A DNA stretch of 64,000 nt from an uncultured Bacteroidales bacterium (lineage in GTDB: Bacteria > Bacteroidota > Bacteroidia > Bacteroidales > Salinivirgaceae). Below the pieces are notes generated by a model. The model saw only the letters and a list, made by a program, of their open reading frames with translations. It was not told the origin of the DNA and ran no database searches. Below, piece after piece: positions 62,533 to 64,000 of this stretch. Numbering within the stretch: the stretch's first letter is position 1; each line of letters opens with the position of its first letter. The DNA lies in the NCBI GenBank assembly GCA_937981765.1, contig CALJOM010000002.1, positions 310,001-374,000 on the forward strand. The letters are read 5' to 3'. Made by a program: the position numbers and the translations under genes.

Positions 62533-64000
62533 CTATAATCTGATACCAATTACTAATACATCGTCTACCTGTTCATAGCCTTGTTTCCATTCTTGGAAGG
62601 TCTTTTCAATGTGGAGAAGTTGCTCGTCGATGGTTTTAGGGGTTATGGATAGTAGTAGGTTGGAAAATCGTTGATGACGAAATTTCAACCCTTTTTCCCC
62701 TCCGAACTGATCTACAAATCCGTCGGAGAACAGAAAAATCATATCCCCGCTTTTAAACTGAATAGAATGCTTTGGAAAGGTAATTAATTCATTGTCATAA
62801 TCAACAGTTCCTACACTGTGGATATGGCCTTTTATTATTTGGAGTTGACTATCGGATATTATCCAAATAGGGTTTCGTGCTCCTGCAAAATGCAGAGTTT
62901 TGCTTTGGTAGTCAACCAGTATCAGCGACATATCCATGCCGTCTTTAACATGGTTGATATTGTTTTTCTTATTGAAAATGTTGACTATTATTTCGTTCAT
63001 GTAGTTCAGAATATCATCGGGTGATGATAGGTGTTTGTTATTAATTGCATCTGACAAAATATCTCGTGCAATTACGGACATTAAGGCTCCGGGGATTCCA
63101 TGTCCGGTACAATCTATAGCTGCGGCAAGGCGAAGAGTTCTGTTGTTTTGATCGGTCAAAACATCAAACCAGTAAATATCGCCGCTTAAAATATCCTTAG
63201 GTTTAAAAAAGATAAACGATTCGGGGAAGATTTCACGAACCTTTTCCAGAGGTGTGAAGAAGGCGCTTTGAAGTCTTTCTGCATACAGGATTGAATCGGT
63301 AATATCCCGAGCTCTTTCTTCTAGTAATGTGTTTTGTTCTTTAATTTTTTCCTGTTGTGAGTTTATCTCTTCGTTCTTTTGCTCCAGTTTCTGGTTTTTT
63401 TCCTGTATTATTTCTAATGTTTCGGATAGTTTCTTTTGTTGTTCCACATTTATAAGAAGAGCCTTGTGTAATTTGATGTGCTGTGCACTAGATTTTTTAA
63501 AAGCTAATTCGAGTTCTCGGTTTTTTAATTCTATTTCCTCTTTTTGCTTGAAAAGTTGCTCTGTAATTTCTTTATTGTGCTTTATGAGTTGGTTAAGTTT
63601 TATGTTGGCTTCTTGCAATGCTTTGGTACGTTCTCTAACGGTTTTTTCCAATTCTATGTTGGCTTTTTCTTTGTAGTTCGAAAGGTTTTTAAGGGCCATT
63701 AGGGACTTATTTTGTACTAAATGGTGATAAAGCCCTATTTGATATACCAAGGCTGCAAAAAGTAATAAGAGATGTGCTAGACTTGAAATTTTTATCACCA
63801 TTTCAATGGTTCCGGTACTCGACCCGGTTGGGAAATATAAAGAGTTAACTCCTGCAATGAATATTAAATGGGCCAATATGGCTAAAGTTACTATTTTACC
63901 AGCTTTTGTTGAATAAAGCTTACCAACAACAAGTATTGATATGATCAATCCCAATACAACGATAGCTAACAGATTGGTTAATAGCAGGTCGAAAAGATAA
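62533..64000 (-). CDS. Membrane-bound SpoIIE/PP2C serine phosphatase (N-terminus beyond window edge)
   Basis: The frame is open to the right edge (LLLTNLLAIVVLGLII... continuing upstream), so the first visible ATG-like start is not real. The visible part has hydrophobic helices of a multi-pass membrane sensor, a long coiled coil, and a SpoIIE-type phosphatase domain (last 250 residues or so). Metal and active-site motifs are visible: ILSGDIYWFD, AAAIDCTGHGIPGALMS, GMDMSLILVD, FLFSDGFVDQ and VDDVLVIGI. Such enzymes dephosphorylate STAS-domain antagonists in partner-switch systems. It is first of the phosphatase - kinase - receiver group; 54 bases separate it from the kinase gene. Confidence 0.9.
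   Translation of the reverse strand, partial: YLFDLLLTNLLAIVVLGLIISILVVGKLYSTKAGKIVTLAILAHLIFIAGVNSLYFPTGSSTGTIEMVIKISSLAHLLLLFAALVYQIGLYHHLVQNKSLMALKNLSNYKEKANIELEKTVRERTKALQEANIKLNQLIKHNKEITEQLFKQKEEIELKNRELELAFKKSSAQHIKLHKALLINVEQQKKLSETLEIIQEKNQKLEQKNEEINSQQEKIKEQNTLLEERARDITDSILYAERLQSAFFTPLEKVREIFPESFIFFKPKDILSGDIYWFDVLTDQNNRTLRLAAAIDCTGHGIPGALMSVIARDILSDAINNKHLSSPDDILNYMNEIIVNIFNKKNNINHVKDGMDMSLILVDYQSKTLHFAGARNPIWIISDSQLQIIKGHIHSVGTVDYDNELITFPKHSIQFKSGDMIFLFSDGFVDQFGGEKGLKFRHQRFSNLLLSITPKTIDEQLLHIEKTFQEWKQGYEQVDDVLVIGIRL

Noticed and set aside
1-64000. CRISPR arrays, insertion sequences, integrases, attachment sites, prophage or known defence genes
   Set aside because: I looked for regularly spaced repeats, transposase/integrase motifs and toxin-antitoxin pairs on both strands and saw none; the only exact internal repeat of note is the 37-bp pair in the surface gene.

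Overview
The window looks like one contiguous piece of chromosome from an anaerobic or facultatively anaerobic member of the Bacteroidota (Bacteroidales/Marinilabiliales-like). This rests on several independent signs: AT-rich DNA (roughly 40% GC by eye), two secreted proteins ending in type IX secretion (Por) sorting domains, many promoters of the Bacteroidota type (TTTG, about 19-20 bases, TAnnTTTG), few Shine-Dalgarno sequences, an HU protein, a SecA with the insert usual in this phylum, ATP-dependent PEP carboxykinase and a partial aldehyde:ferredoxin oxidoreductase. I see no transposase, integrase, phage gene, CRISPR array or recognisable defence island. The only structural RNA gene I find is tRNA-Val(TAC).

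Layout. 1-3.7 kb: end of an aldehyde:ferredoxin oxidoreductase gene, then a second-type DnaE polymerase behind a paired palindrome. 3.9-9.0 kb: a 1706-residue multidomain T9SS surface protein. 9.1-14.6 kb: a DUF4301-type protein with nucleotidyltransferase-like motifs, a semialdehyde-type dehydrogenase, and a dCache-HAMP-GAF-PAS sensor with no output domain. 14.7-25.6 kb: NUDIX and NlpC/P60 hydrolases, TrmH, a membrane-anchored pseudo-receiver paired with a secreted protein, an HEXXH lipoprotein, RmuC, a YtcJ-type amidohydrolase and DnaX. 25.8-34.7 kb: ferritin, an EamA transporter, PckA, two Hsp20 genes with a lipoprotein, a dicarboxylate/amino-acid symporter with two tiny partners, an MFSD1-like carrier and HU. 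34.8-44.1 kb: a GH3/serine-hydrolase fusion, a DUF2795-type protein, PduO-type adenosyltransferase, a His-rich lipoprotein, a LOG protein, an M6-like T9SS protease, a PLP dehydratase and an ICMT-like membrane protein. 44.3-53.4 kb: secA - small gene - dapA, an ECF sigma factor, a 64-residue protein, acyl-ACP thioesterase, a porin-like protein with a beta-helix lipoprotein, and tRNA-Val. 53.5-64 kb: 2-hydroxyacid dehydrogenase, YidD, a CBM20-CBM20-GH77 glucanotransferase, SulP-STAS transporter, then a signalling group of receiver, hybrid kinase and SpoIIE phosphatase that runs off the right edge.

How the genes fit together. Most are housekeeping genes (DNA replication and repair, protein export, lysine/cell-wall precursors, glycogen/maltodextrin use, anaplerosis) mixed with envelope functions. 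The most interesting points are these: an A11 tract in dnaX where an added or lost A leads to a stop within a few codons, which suggests slippage making a short gamma form; a kinase/phosphatase/receiver cluster that shares one coiled-coil segment and sits next to a STAS-bearing transporter; a DUF4301 protein with UDP-sugar-pyrophosphorylase-like motifs; and several perfect inverted repeats placed like operators upstream of dnaE, the MFS carrier and the Hsp20 genes. I do not see a clear-cut new multi-gene system. The signalling cluster is the nearest candidate.
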